From Corynespora cassiicola (Eukaryota; Ascomycota; Dothideomycetes; Pleosporales; Corynesporascaceae), in NCBI GenBank assembly GCA_022059125.1, contig JAEUWY010000023.1, forward strand, positions 682,001 through 746,000: a DNA stretch of 64,000 nt, read 5' to 3'. The position numbers and the translations under genes are program-made. The notes under the pieces are model-generated. The model was not told where the DNA came from, searched no databases, and was given only the letters and a program-made list of their open reading frames with translations. Of the stretch, positions 1 through 16,541 are shown in pieces (the first letter of the stretch is position 1; the number at the start of each line of letters is the position of its first letter).

Positions 1-696
1 CGTAACCCCCTCAAAGGGCCTCGGAAGAAAAGCACAATTCTCGCGCCGCAGGATCGGCACCATCTCCGAAGCATGGCGTCCCTGATACGGAAGATACCCT
101 TTGCGCTGTGGTGTATGGAACAGCGTCGCGAGCGCATTGGCCGGCTGCGCGCGCCAAAACCGAAGGCGCCAGAAGCCATACTCCCTATTTCCGCCGTGAG
201 AACCTGGAGGTAGTTCAAGGTTAGGAGACGAGCATCGGGGTACCAGATAGTATAAGGCAAGGGCGCACCCCATCTCTCCCGCCATCCCATCCACCCTCGA
301 CGCATTCCACGTCCGCGGCGCAAAAACGCTCATCACCTCCCCAGTATCTACCCCAGGCCTCAGTGGTGGGAACTTCCACGCCGCTGCCGCATCTACTGTA
401 CCGTGGCTGGGCGGGTAGTGCGCGGAAAGCGTCGTGGCCCCGTGCAAAGCGAAGCCGAGCAGGAACGCGAGCACGACGAAGAGCTGCAGGTGCAGCGTCT
501 GCAAGACGAGCAGTCCATTCTCGTAGGATAGAATGGCAAAGTCTTTCCACAGGAGTTTGTACTGTGCGTACCAGTTCTCCGTCTCGGTGGATAGGTCCTC
601 GTTGTCGGCTTTCAGGCGGGCGAGTTCCGAGCGGAGAGCATCGTAGTCGTCTAGGATGAGGGAGGAGTGGGTCGAGGTCGCTTCCTCCTCGGCCAT
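1..696 (-). CDS. Hypothetical membrane protein with N-terminal coiled coil (3' part outside window)
   Basis: An open frame runs from an ATG at 696 on the minus strand to the window edge with no stop, so the C-terminus is missing. About the first 55 residues are charged and heptad-like (leucines and glutamates around residues 20-45, e.g. LRSELARLKADNEDL), suggesting a coiled coil. This is followed near residues 60-90 by a hydrophobic run (LQLFVVLAFLLGFAL) that looks like one membrane segment. I do not recognise the family. A weak alternative intron (GT at 241, AG near 202, about 40 nt) would also leave an open frame, but its donor GTACCC is poor and the unspliced frame looks more protein-like. 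Confidence 0.6.
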   Translation of the reverse strand, partial: MAEEEATSTHSSLILDDYDALRSELARLKADNEDLSTETENWYAQYKLLWKDFAILSYENGLLVLQTLHLQLFVVLAFLLGFALHGATTLSAHYPPSHGTVDAAAAWKFPPLRPGVDTGEVMSVFAPRTWNASRVDGMAGEMGCALALYYLVPRCSSPNLELPPGSHGGNREYGFWRLRFWRAQPANALATLFHTPQRKGYLPYQGRHASEMVPILRRENCAFLPRPFEGVT

Positions 697-1259
697 GTTT
701 TCGAGCTTGAATTATGGCGTGTCGGCGCGATGGAGCAGGGTAGGAGAGCTATACATGCCATGTTGTTGTTGTTTTCCATGGCTCTTTGTTGTGGAAGCTT
801 CAGGTTGCTCTTTGTCATGCCGAGCGCCGGATGCGGGTATCCTTGCCTTGCAAAACATGCGGCGAAGTTTAAATGAAGCTTAAACTGACCTTACTCATTG
901 GGATTGAACACCTGGTACGCTGCATTGTGGACGCGCGGCCGTGAATAGTGCCAAGGCTAAGCGACATACGAACAGGGCTGTGCTGTCTGTGTCGTGTGAT
1001 CGGTACGGATTGGTCGTGATAAGGGTACCGGGTACAGTTATGGAAGAAAATGCAGCAACTAGTACGGTGTCTGCCCCTGCGAGTTAGTAAGAGTGAGATT
1101 GCGTACAATGTGGGCAACAGGCTTCAATATAACGTGGTTGAATAGATATTCAATCAACGAAGGATTAGATTACATAGTATAAGCTACGGTAGCCGCTAGT
1201 ATCACTAGATGACTCTCCACATCCCCAAACCTCTCCGCAGACTCTGCCAATGTAGGCGT
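697..1259. other. Intergenic: 5' region of the edge gene and 3' region of the permease
   Basis: Both neighbours are on the minus strand. Short ORFs here are overlapping, low-complexity frames without a recognisable domain. I see no RNA gene or repeat. Confidence 0.5.
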
Positions 1260-3156
1260 TTAGAAGAGGTGAGAAACGAAACGCCTCCAGGCGGGCCACT
1301 GGGCGTACTCGGCACGCTGAGCGTTGATGTACTCCCAGTCGAGCTCTCTGCGGCCAGTGTCGACATCCATGTCGGCAGTCCTGAGCCAGGCCTGGCGCTT
1401 CCACAGGTATCCGGCGATCCAGAAGGCAGCCACGACAAAGAGGGCAAGGTAGGAAGCGAAGAAGTCCTCGGCAGTACCAAGGTGGGCACCGATGGGGGAG
1501 ATGGCAGTGTAGAACTAGTCAAACAGTCAGTTTTGAACGAGCGGATTGAATAACAGGAGAAACATACCTGGGCAGCCAGGACCAGGAAGATGATGAAGAG
1601 ACCCAACCAAGAACCGTACACACCGCCGACAGACTTGAAGGGAATCTCATCAAGAGTGTGGCCGTGGTAGATCCAAGCCTTGCGGAAACGGATGTGGGCC
1701 AAGCAGATGGAACCCCAGGTAAAGAGGGCAGCAAGACCAGACAAGGAGATGAGCCAGTTGAAGACAACCTCACCACCGGTAGCCAAGTTCATGTAGGCAA
1801 GGGCACCCCAGATGAGAACGAAGGCGACAGAGACGAGGGGACGGCCGGAACGGTCGATGTAGGTGAAGACCTTGGGGGCGTAGCCCTGCTCTCCGAGAGC
1901 AGTCAGGGTACGGGAGCCACCGTAGACACCAGATACACCAATAGAGACGACGGAGACGAGAATGACGACGTTCATGAAGCTGTCGAAGCCAACAAGTCCA
2001 GCGTCGATGGAGGCAATGACGAAGGGAGAGGCCTTGACCTCGATGAAGCCGGAACCAAGAAGACGCTCATCCGTCGAGTCGACGAGTAGACCGACGAACA
2101 TGAGACCCAAAATGTAGAACAGGGTGATACGCCAGAAGACCTGTCGGACAGCACCGGGAAGAGACTTGAGGGGGTTCCTGGTCTCAGCAGCAGCTAGACC
2201 GACAAGCTCAGTTCCGGAGAAGGAGAAGGCAGCAGTAACGAAGACACCGCAGAAACCCTTGAAGCCGTTCTTAAACGCACCAGGGTCGTACCAGAGACGA
2301 GCGCCCCAGTATTCGTCGTACTTTCCGCCGGAAGGACCGCCACCGAGCACGCAAACGAGGGCGATGATCATGAAGATGATGGTTGCCGACAGCTTGAGCA
2401 TCGATGACCAGAACTCTTCTTCGGCATATCCAAGGGTACCGAAAAGGTTGATAATCATGATGATGACCCAGAATAATGTGATCCAAACAGCGAGATTGAC
2501 ACCCACTTCCCAGTACTCGACAGTCATACCGGCGACAGTCAGTTCGAGCGGCACGACGATGGCCCATTGGAAGACGTAGTTCCAGCCCATGGCGAAACCC
2601 CAGGAAGGATCGATGAAGCGAGTAGAGTAGGTATAGAAACCACCAGAGACAGGGTACATGACAGCCAATTCACCGAGAGCGTAGACTAGGAATTTGGTCA
2701 GTGCTGCGCGCATGAGCGAAGAAGGCAGCGGGGCCACTCACCGACGTTGAAGATCATAACACCCATGATAGCGAAATCAATGAGAAGCGTGCCGGGGCCC
2801 TAGACGATTTGGTAAGCTGATAGGCCTGGTGTACTTTGTGTGGCAGCACTTACACCCTTGCTGAGGGCACCACCGGAACCGACGAAGAAACCAGCACCAA
2901 TGGAACCACCAATGGCAATCATGTGCATGTGGCGGGTCTTCATGGACTTGTCGAGCTCGATGATCTTTCCAGTGTCGGGACGGCGCTGGAAAGACTTCAA
3001 GTTCAGACCGTTGCGGGTCATGAAGTCCTCCTGGTCGCGCCACTGGTTGACGGCATCACCGCCCGCGTCATACTGGGGGTCGACACCAGTGGGGGACTCG
3101 GTGGAAGGGCTCACGCCCTTCTCGTCGGTGAGTACGTTCTTCTCGTGGCTCGCCAT
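1260..3156 (-). CDS. Amino-acid permease (fungal YAT / GAP1-like, APC superfamily)
   Basis: Plasma-membrane proton symporter for amino acids. Four exons, 3156-2854, 2799-2742, 2685-1568 and 1514-1260, join in frame to 577 residues, the usual size for GAP1/AGP-type permeases. The soluble N-terminus has an acidic charged stretch. The first membrane segment follows the conserved RHMHMIAIGGSIGAGFFVGSG stretch (helix-breaking GGSIG(A/T)G substrate-binding motif, residues about 80-100). Exons 2-3 give VVYALGELAVMYPVSGGFYTY, typical of the family. Later TM segments continue to an ADMDVDTGRRELD cytosolic tail, where fungal permeases carry their endocytic signals. The last exon lies in another frame from exon 3 and is easily missed. 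Two HGATAR-type GATA sites far upstream could indicate nitrogen control (inference). Exact substrate range cannot be read. Confidence 0.93.
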
Positions 3157-3884
3157 GGTGATGGGGACAAGTCTGCAGAGCGAAGGGCAGATGAAGGAAA
3201 GGCAGGTCCCAGGGCGACGGGGCCCTTTAATGCGTCTACATGATCAGCGGAGGGGAACACAATCTATCCCGACAGAGTTACGGCGCGACCGACATGGTGG
3301 CAGTCCCTCCGGATCCTGATGCACATGGGCAACGTCTTGGCGGCAGTTCGGCGTACCCTGTGATGGATGTGGCCAGGCGCCAGGTAGATTGTGGAGAGCA
3401 TGCTGGTTGGCCACTGGGTGGAAGCAACGGCAAATGCTGGTATCGAAGCGTTGGCCCAAGGCCGATTTAAGCCAGTGGCTCTCTGTTAGTGGCACGGCAG
3501 CATATGGACCTCCCTGTCGCGGGGTCTTGAGCGCATTGGCAAAGGGTGGCGGGCCATCTTGGCATGCTCCCCGGGGGGAGCGGCGGCGCACGAGTGGTCA
3601 GACCAGGTGGTTGGAGCGGAGATTGGGGACAAAACAGGAATGATAGGCCATGGGAAGCCACTGGAGGCCAGTCGAGGATGTAGCATCCCCAGTCTGGAGA
3701 GCAGGGAGGCATGCAGCGCGCCTTCTGCTGAGAGTCCCGCGCTTTTCTAGAACGCCCTAAGGGCGCTGGGCAAGTCTTGGAAACCCCGGGATTCCAGCGG
3801 AGCCAAAGCTTGGGTGTGCGCAATTCTTGTGAGCTGCCTGAAGGGGTAATTAGTGAGCTCGCGTTGCCATCGCCATGGGACCGT

Positions 3885-3890
3885 CTTATC
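3885..3890 (-). promoter_or_regulatory. Candidate GATA-factor (AreA-type) site upstream of the permease
   Basis: CTTATC on the plus strand reads CAGATAAG on the minus strand, matching HGATAR. A second such site (CGATAAG) is at 4444-4449. They lie about 0.7 and 1.3 kb upstream of the permease ATG. GATA sites are frequent by chance, so the assignment rests mainly on the gene being an amino-acid permease. Confidence 0.25.
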
Positions 3891-4971
3891 TGCAATGCGC
3901 GCGGCTGCCCGAGCCTTACACGAGCTGCGGGTGCAGTGGGCGCAGAGGAATGCTGGCGTGCTGAAGCCAAGCGGACGAAGGCGGGCTCTGTTTGGCGGCG
4001 GGGGACATGGCGAGCGTTGGACCCGGGGGAGGAGGCTTGGGAGGGCACAAGGCGATGGGGCAGATATCGAGGGCAGCGGTCGGCCCTATCTCGCCCAGCC
4101 ATCACGTGCCGGGCGTCCCTCCCCTCGCCCCGCGGCCTGCACCTGCCCGATGGGCGCTGGCGGCCGCCTGGAGCAGGAGCGCGCCCTTGGCCGCCCGTAT
4201 CGTGGCTGCCCACCTGTCGCAAGCAGAAGGTGGCTGCCCGTGGCTGTCTCGCCCAAGTCTCACTACACGCCGTCGATAGTATCAATCTCAACAGCCAAGC
4301 AGGCACTTTCAGCACATTGCGGCACGGTGAGATATTGATTGATCCTGCTGCGCGGAATCGCGACATGTCGAGTTCGCCGCCTACAACCTGCCCGGCGCCT
4401 AATTCGACCACGTTATTCCATCCTATCACAGGCCCTTCCGCCGCTTATCGACGCGTGGGGGTTGCATCCTCCTACAACAACGACAACGACGACGACGACA
4501 CCGGCACCCAAGCCCTCCAAGCCTCGTCGCCTCGAGCACTGCCGGGTCCTGACGCAAAAGAATTTTCACCCTCTGGACATGGCCCATTGATAGTCCCAGC
4601 CGCTATTGCGCGTGCCGGTCCCAGACCGTTACCAGACCGCTACCACACATGCGCCTTCGCTTCCCGGCAGCCAACCGAGGACAAGACAACCACGCTGACC
4701 GTACTCCAGACTGCCATGCGCCACGTCGCGCTACCCCCTTCGATACAATCCTCCGTAGGATTCCCCCTCGCCGTGGCGAGCGAGCCAGAGCCAGAGCTAG
4801 ACCTCAGCCGTCACGGGCATCCCGCCCTCAGACAACATGTCTCTTTGCCGTATTGCTTTCGCTGACAAGCGTACACCAGCGTCGACGAGCTCCCGAGTCG
4901 CCACGCACTGCCGACTTGCCTATCTCAAATGGACCCCTTGAGGGATTCAGACGTCCACTTTTCCTTTCTCG

Positions 4972-4985
4972 CCCCCCCCCCCCCC
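4972..4985. repeat. Poly-C tract
   Basis: Fourteen consecutive C within a pyrimidine-rich stretch of the long gene-poor region. Confidence 0.9.
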
Positions 4986-7183
4986 TTAGCGCGGCTCCAC
5001 AGATAAGTGACTGCGTGCACTGGCCATCGCATTTCTTGGTGTTTCAGCGCCTATGATCGACATTTATGGAGCCATCCTACCTCTTCCGGCAACATGGCAC
5101 GATGCCCTCAATCCGGGTCCCACCACCTCGAACCCACCTGCACCGAAGCTTAGCTCGACGTTCTGCCCTGGGACGTGTCGGATGCTGATATCGCTTCTCT
5201 TCCTATTGCCATTATGAACCGTTAATCGTAACGACAACCACGGTCCTTCTGCGGTCAGAAAAAAATCCTCTCCGCCAAGCCATCGGATCCTGCCACTGAT
5301 TCAGTGATCCGATGACCCCAGGCCTCGCCTCCGCGACGCGAAACTTTGATGCCCGCTGCTTCGTGTCCCTCGGGGCCGTTCCACACTCACGCCATGCCCC
5401 CGCCATCTCGTGCTCCAGTGCCTTTCCTCCCCTTACATGTTCTTGACGGAGTGCCATAGCGCGGCCAGAGCGGAGGCGCGCCCGCTTGCCTCGTCTGCTT
5501 TTGTTTGTATCTTGCTTGCCGTGCCCCGCGTATTGCAACTGCATCTCTGCATCATGTTATCCTTCTTCCTGCGCGACGAACCTTACATCCCCAGATCCTT
5601 GAAAATGGAACGTGGAAGCCGTCAAATGCCCCCTTTCGGCCGCGAACAAGGCCGCCCCGCATCCCCCTGCACGTCCTGACGCCTCCACGGGGACTGATCG
5701 CGATCGATCTCGACCTTGACATCACCAAGTTGGGAGGGCTCGGCAGAGACCGAGGGAACAAGAAAGGTAGGCGTCAAAGGCGATGTAACGCGGTCTAATA
5801 TTGATAGTGGCGATGCGGGGAGCAAGGGGGGCGCTATGAGCATTGGTGGTGAATGATCGCTGGAGTGCAACCCCAGCGGCGGTGACAGCAACGGGGTTGT
5901 GCGGCGAAAGCGGAGAATAGGAAGCGGGCGGCTCCGATGTTTCTGGGTCCCAGAGCGACAGTGGCGGGACTGGCGGGGCATCTGACAGCTGCTGACCAGG
6001 CATATTCGTGGTTGTGCTGCCAGGCGCGGGCAAGGTGCTTCGGTGCGATGTTGGCGGCCGAGCAGCGCGCCATGGCACTGGGATGGGCATCGTGAGAAAC
6101 GTCGCGCGAGGACACAGCATTGTGACAGTGTTTGCTCTTGATGGAGAGCGCGAGAGCGCGAAAGGCCTGGATATGGGTTGGGATTACTGAAGAATCCCAA
6201 CTCTGGCTCTTTACGTACGCCTTCTGAGCCCTTATCCCCCCTCCAGCTGGGCAGAGGCCTATGCGAGAGACACGGGCGTATTCTAGGCCTGCAGAATCAT
6301 AGCCTACTCACCCCAGCGCTATCCGCCCATCACTATCTGCCCAGCGCAGCAAACAAAAATCGTAAATCGGCCCACGGCGACAGGCCAACGTACCACGCCT
6401 GTCTACCTCGCGCCCTACGCCCTGCGCTACTAGGAGACCGGGTGTGTGGATCTGAGCACGACCACCCCTCCGCCCTCCACTCCCCACCCAAAATCTAGAC
6501 GAGCCAAACCCTTTGCTAAGCGCCTGGTCCATGTCTGATTTCCGTTTTTATATAGCTGTAAAAAAAAATCAAGACTTCAAATCGCCACTAACTAACCGCA
6601 CTGCTGATCTCCCACCCGCTGGTAGCCCCGCCGTACCGGAACGTACAGTAGGGTACCGCTCGCGCGCAGCGCAAGCGCACAAAAAAGGCGCCCACGTTCC
6701 CGGCCTTAGATCTGGGTTCGCGGGTATCTCTGTACGATGCATGGGCTGATGCGTGTGGCTTCTTGCCCCCTAGTGTGTCGCGCGTGGGCCCGGATAGCCG
6801 GAAGTTTGGGGGTCCTCTGCCACGTGGGGAATGGGGGTTGGGGATAAGGGGCGGGGTGCGGATTGTGGTGTTGCGCATGACGGACGGGAGGGTTTGAGAT
6901 GTGGCGTTGGGAGTGATGGGCACGGCGTAGTCACACAATCCCGGGGGGTATATTTGCCAGCAGCCTGGCAGCTGGGCGAGGGGGTAGTGTTGGTGCGGGA
7001 CGGGACGAAGAGGCGTAGAGGCTGGGGAGTGGTGTTGCGAAGGGGTGGGTGGGGAGTTGAGGTTGTGTAGACCTCAGGGTCTGCTATCGTGACCCCGGGT
7101 CCCGTGACTGCGCGCCCGACGAAGCAAACCCCCTCCTTCGACATGGCCATCGTATCTTGGGTACATGGCTACACAAACCCCAT

Positions 7184-7212
7184 CCCCCCCCCCCCTGACT
7201 GACTGACTGACT
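7184..7212. repeat. Poly-C run joined to a TGAC tetranucleotide microsatellite
   Basis: Twelve C are followed directly by four TGAC units plus one base (7196-7212). It is a simple-sequence repeat in non-coding DNA. Confidence 0.9.
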
Positions 7213-8767
7213 CCTCCCTCCCCGCCCCGCTCCGCCAACGCCGCTCCTCCACAATCCCAACCCCAGATCTGGGTCCAACGCCAGGACGCCAGCAATGCGC
7301 AACACAACCCGTCCCGTAGCGTGGAAACCCCTCGGCTGGGTGCCAAAAACAGGCGGGCGGGTGGACGGACGGACGGGCGCTCCCGCAGCTGAAAACAATA
7401 AAAATGGGCGCAAGGCGTAGGGCTTAGGTCGTGCGTTGATCTGCCAGCCCGTTGCGCGACCTGAATCTTGGGGTTGAGTGGACGGAAACGGGGACATGTC
7501 AAGTGTAGGGCGCGCGCGCGGGGGTCGGCAATGTGGCTGCCGAGATCGGAGGGCTTGGCTTTGGAGAAATATGTGTGGTGTGGTATCGGTGTGCGCTTAT
7601 AGGTTCCGGGGCTGAGGTCGTTGGTGTTGCTGCTGCTGCTGCTCCTGCTGGGGAAGGGCGCTGGGGGGCGTGCAGGTAGGTGCATGTGCTGGGTTGGAAT
7701 TTGGTGGGGTGGACCTGACGGCTTTCCTGGGGTTGCGGAGGGGTGGGGGTTCGCGAGCGTGGACGTGGGGGGCGAATGGGATTCTGGATTGCGATGGGTT
7801 CTGGGGAGGATTGGAGAAGTTGTGTGGAGAGTGGGTGATGTTTAGGGCGTGGTGGGTTGCTGGTGTGGGTCTGGGGCTGTTTTTGGAGAAGGATCTAGAC
7901 GTCTTGTGTAATGTTGTTTCTGGTACCAGAGGTGTTGTGCTAGCAAGTTATCTTCAAAGTAATTCATTGAACAAAATTTTATTTTTTCAGCGATTCAGGC
8001 AGGTAAGTCGAAAGTTCAAGAAAGAAAAAAAATCTGTATCCAATCTCTTTGTACTTCCGATCTGATTATTTACGACACTAAGGCATATCAGGGCCAGGAG
8101 CTCCTGAGTGGCTTGAATAACCCACGTGCGCTTGAGTAGGAGGGTTTCTTTAACCTTCTGAATTTTATCTCCCTGATCCTCTTCATCCGATGTTTGGACC
8201 AACATTATAGAGTGTTCTTCTCTGGACGCCACAGGTAGCCGCTTGTAGACTCGAGAAGCTTATTCTTCTTAATCCCTCAAATCCAGGAGCGAATACCTCT
8301 GGCTTCCAATAAGAAGAGCACTCTATTTTACTGGCTTAGGCATGAAATTGAGAAGGGATCGTAAATTTGGCATCAGTCGTCGTAATGGAAGGGCTCACGG
8401 CTTCCAAGCGTCCGAGTACCCTTCTTTGTACCTAGGCATATAATCAATATCACACCTACAATGATTCGCAAGACCGTATAAATCATCCTCCATTCAGTAT
8501 CACCAGCAGTTTTGTTTGTCGCATGTGCTGTACGGTGGTGAAATGTCAGATCAAAGCGGACTGCATGTCGAAAGATAACTCTGCACGTGTTTTTACCAAC
8601 GTTACACTGTGTCCCCTCTAAAGGAATTACGCGAAAACCACGAGAAGTGCCCTGGCGAGATCTTCTGGGCTGATCATCGCGTGATATTAGACAAAAATTA
8701 CTTGGGTGATTTCTTGACCCCCTGTACATTCCCCCTCATATGATAATAGACAGTACACTCTATCTAT

Positions 8768-8787
8768 ACCTACCTAGGGAGGTAGGT
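8768..8787. repeat. Inverted repeat ACCTACCT / AGGTAGGT
   Basis: Two perfect 8-bp arms are separated by AGGG. A related perfect 10-bp palindrome, TACCTAGGTA, lies nearby at 8861-8870, and another copy occurs at 16862-16871 in a different intergenic region. Confidence 0.8.
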
Positions 8788-9058
8788 AGACCAACCATGG
8801 ACTTGGAAAAGACCCATGCGCATCACGTGAGCTCCAGTCATGCCTTCCAACCTTGGAACTTACCTAGGTAGGTAACTTGTGACTCACGTCCGACGTTAAA
8901 GGCCATACAGGCCCTCAATCATCCGAAAATATATACTTCCAGGCACTACTTTCGTATCAACTATTCAGTGGTGAGTATTATTATTAATTCATTCAATCAT
9001 CTCTCGCCGAGCTAAGCTTCGATATGTACAATCCAACGGGCACTCCCAAATCGTCCAT

Positions 9059-10830
9059 CTAGGCGGTACGGTCGTCAACGTTGAGGACCTGACCACGGTC
9101 GTTGACCTCGATCTTGACCTTTTGGACGGAAGCCTTCTTGGGGTTGGGCGCCTCGAAAATCTCCCTGAGCTCCTCGAGCGTCTTTCCGGCAGTCTCAACG
9201 AAGAAGCTAACCATGCAGTCAGTAAACAGTCTTTGTACAATAGACAAAGGGTCGACTTACAAGTAAACGACGACAATCTCGACGCAGATCCATCCGATGT
9301 ACACAAGGTACAACCTCCACCCAATCTTCTCCATGCCGACGGAGATACCGTAGGTGTTGACAACCATGGCAACGTTCAGAAACAAGAAGTTGAGGCCGGA
9401 ACCCTTGGCACGAGTGCGGTTCTCGAGACACTCGACAGCGTACAGAGTCTGGAGCGGTGTCCAACCCCAGGCAAAGAAGATACCGAAAAGATAGATGGAA
9501 ACAATGGTTCCATAGGCCAGGTTATTGGAGGAGGTCGCAGTAGCAGTGAACGCAGTGAGGAGAACGTAGGTAAACAGAGCGCCAATAAGACCACCGATCA
9601 ACATCTTGCGGCGACCGAGCTTGTCGAGAAGGGTGGCACCGTACATGGCAGCGAGCATGCTGAAAATTGGGTTGATGGCGTTGATCAGAAGCTGCTTGTT
9701 GGGATCCGTGATTCCAGCGTTCTTGACCATGACAGGCATAAAGTACGACACGACGTTGTTACCCGACCACTGTCCAAAGAAGGACATACAAATGACCATG
9801 AAGAGACGGTAACGCGCAGCCTTGGTGTTGACTAGCTCGCGGAAGTCCCACCACGGGTTGTCGCTGTGCGTCTTGGCAAAGTCCTCGGTGATCTCGCGGA
9901 GCTGGAGCTGAACAAGTGGAGAGTTCTCGTCGCCATCGCCATGATACTTGGCCATGACGGCAATGGCCTCCTCCCTTCGGTCCTTGGACAGCAGCCAACG
10001 CGGGGTCTCGGGGAAGAACATGACAAGGCACATGACGATGCCGGGAAGGATGCACTGGACAAGAGTGGGAAGACGCCACGCCCATGAAGACTCTGCGAGG
10101 TGAAGGTTGGTGCCATACTACACTTGTCAGCGATTTCCAAAATGTTTTATCATCGGTATGCTCACCGTAGTCCAGCCGGCCAGAATGTTGCCCAGCCACC
10201 AGAAGTTGTTGTACATGCCAGCCATGGTACCTCTGTAAGCCGGGTGCGCAAGCTCTACAGTGTAGGCAGGACCAGCAGCCGAAGCAATGGAGGCACCAAA
10301 TCCGAGGATGAAACGGCCACCGATGAAATGACCCTGGGTGTTGGAAGTGGTCTGGACTGCAGTTCCGACCAGCACGAGCGCACATCCGATGAAGATGCAA
10401 ACACGACGACCGTATCCATCAGCGAAGAAACCGCAAAAGGGAAATGCCGCAATTTGACCGAGGTTGTAGATGATGAAGATGATGCCGGTGGAAGATCCTT
10501 CTCCGGAGAGACCGAAGGTGTTCTGGTAGGCCTTCATGGCGTTGATGGCACCCATGAGCGACGAGTCGAAACCGTTCAGAGTTGAGACGAGATATCCGAT
10601 ACCCATGATCATGTACAGCTGAATCATGTTCTTGGACAGGAGGTTGGGCTTTTGAGCCTCCATGGCCGCGGCTGTGCATCATCAGTGCCTTGCCGAAGAA
10701 GGGCTTCGACCAACTTACCCAAGGCAACGGAGGCCACATTGCTCTCCTTGACATTGCCAGTCTTGTTGAAGTCATCGTCAACAGCACTCAGCTGATGAGT
10801 GACAGCGTGCTCGTCCCGTTTCTCCTCCAT
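9059..10830 (-). CDS. MFS sugar transporter, lactose-permease-like (LAC12 type)
   Basis: Twelve-TM sugar porter for uptake of a hexose or disaccharide at the plasma membrane. Exons 10830-10719, 10671-10166, 10117-9261 and 9206-9059 join to 540 residues. Family marks are GRRVCIFIG after TM2-3, the PETPRWLLSKDR signature at the start of the central loop, KLGRRKMLIGG in the second half, and a C-terminal ETAGKTLEELREIFEAPNPK tail that sugar porters share. Introns of 47, 48 and 54 nt are typical. It is transcribed away from the GH2 beta-galactosidase gene across a 1.16 kb shared promoter. The same pairing is known for Kluyveromyces LAC12-LAC4, and a permease/beta-galactosidase pair is reported for Aspergillus, so lactose or galactoside uptake is the likely job. 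The substrate is inferred from the neighbour rather than from residues. Confidence 0.9.
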
Positions 10831-15261
<4,431 letters not shown>

Positions 15262-15682
15262 GAGTCGAGCGTGTGTTGCGCGTTTTGCAGCTTTATAGCT
15301 TGATGCTTCTACAATAAGTTCACATCGCCATAAACGAGATGGCCAAAGTAATTGTTCAGATTTTTTGATACACAACACGCATAGACCGAGACCAAAGCAT
15401 GCAGGTCGAATTAAGTATCTACCTAATCGTTGATAACCTTCTACCATCCCATCCCATGATCATCATCGCATAGGACGCACCCCAAACTCGATACTCGGAG
15501 AAATGCAGACACGTGCGTACAAACGCCGTAGGAAACCGCCCCCCCAAAAACGCCATTCCATATCCCATGCTGATATGCCGTCCAAATGCACTCCCAGACG
15601 CCCCAGTATGCTCACGTCAGTGTTTCACGAGCCGGAAAGCTACATGATGACAGCAACGCGTTAGCCACCGCCAAGGACAGAA
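15262..15682. other. Convergent intergenic region
   Basis: It holds the 3' regions of the beta-galactosidase and RPB11 genes. No gene or repeat is evident. Confidence 0.6.
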
Positions 15683-16541
15683 CTAGTAATTGTTCTGCTC
15701 GCGAGCAGCACGCTCGGCATCGCCCTCGCTGACGATGCGCTTACCGAGCCACTCGGTCTGGAAGCTGTTGCGGAGGACCTCGAGGTCTTGGACGACGTCG
15801 CGGCAGGCCTTGACGATGGCGTCCTTGGGTGTAATCGAGCCGTCAGTCGAGACGCGGATTTCGATGGTCGCGAAGAGCGGGTGGGGCACCTTGTAGGCGG
15901 CGAAGGTGATGTGGTCGTACTTGAGGAGGCGCTGGGTCAGGAGGTTGCCGAGGGTGTGGTCCTCCTTGTTGAACGTGAAGATTGCGGTATTGGGCGAGCC
16001 TGCAAGTGAGGTGAGCTTGGGTTAATGCGCAAGACATTGTAGGTTCAACTTACGGGTCTCGTCCTTCCACTCAACCTTCTTCTGTCCGTCGTCTAGGAGG
16101 AAGAGCTCGAATCTGTTAATTCTTCATCAGAACTGAACTTGATAGTTACCCTCGCCCTCCTCCTCCTCCTTCTTCTCCTGTGGCCTGAACACGACCTGCT
16201 CCCCGGCCATATTCATAATGCGCGGTTGTTGCAATGGGGTATCGTTGGTGATGTAACTGGTAGCTGCCTCCGTATACAGTTCACTCGCGGTGGCTTGTAT
16301 ATTGCGCGATCGTGTTGCTGTAGTTTGATAGGGTGCAAAATGCAACAACCTTTTATACGCGTGGAATCCGTCTCCATGTGGGCAGTGAAAGTCGGGCGCG
16401 CGGGCGCGCGCTATGGCGGGAGGCGGCTTTCACTACTGATCGCGGGGGAGTGCGGGGAACAGATGCGCAGACAGCCAAAATTGCGCAACCCATCCCTTGA
16501 TCTAGGAAAAGACATGGAACTCACCTATCGGGCGCGTTCAT
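15683..16541 (-). CDS. RPB11: RNA polymerase II subunit RPB11
   Basis: Small core subunit that dimerises with RPB3 during Pol II assembly in the nucleus. My model has exons 16541-16525 (17 nt, MNAPD plus two bases), 16112-16054 and 15999-15683, giving 130 residues. Translation starts MNAPDRFELFLLDDG, matching the family's N-terminus, and carries the signature FNKEDHTLGNLL followed by FAAYKVPHPLF. The tiny first exon is separated by a 412-nt intron with a good donor (GTGAGT) and acceptor (TTAACAG), much longer than other introns here. Without that exon the gene has no in-frame start next to FELF. A C-terminal tail of about 15 residues (GDAERAAREQNNY) extends beyond the core. The identity is very secure; the microexon is inferred from homology and splice sites. 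Confidence 0.93.

Larger units (their letters stand above)
3157..9058. other. 5.9 kb stretch without a recognisable gene upstream of the amino-acid permease
   Basis: Between the permease start and the 3' end of the sugar transporter I find no frame with a recognisable domain or a convincing exon chain on either strand. Long ORFs occur on both strands at 3467-4429 and 3777-4865 but overlap each other in opposite directions, are rich in Arg, Pro and Ala, and look like by-products of GC-rich sequence. Homopyrimidine tracts (C runs at 4972-4985 and 7184-7195) are scattered through it. The right end near 8000-9000 is more AT-rich. It may be a long promoter/5' UTR, a non-coding transcript or a decayed gene; the sequence alone does not decide. 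Confidence 0.5.

Noticed and set aside
3467..4865. Long ORFs of 320 codons (minus) and 362 codons (plus) overlapping each other
   Set aside because: They overlap antisense, are rich in Arg/Pro/Ala, have no domain, and are expected in GC-rich non-coding DNA.
7621..8065. Plus-strand ORFs beginning with a poly-Leu run
   Set aside because: The Leu run comes from a CTG simple repeat; the remainder is Gly/Trp-rich low-complexity sequence without a signal peptide cleavage pattern or domain.
16127..16348. ORF containing an in-frame ATG that reads into the RPB11 region
   Set aside because: It lies inside the first RPB11 intron in my model; the family start MNAPDRFELF is restored only by the 17-nt exon at 16525-16541.
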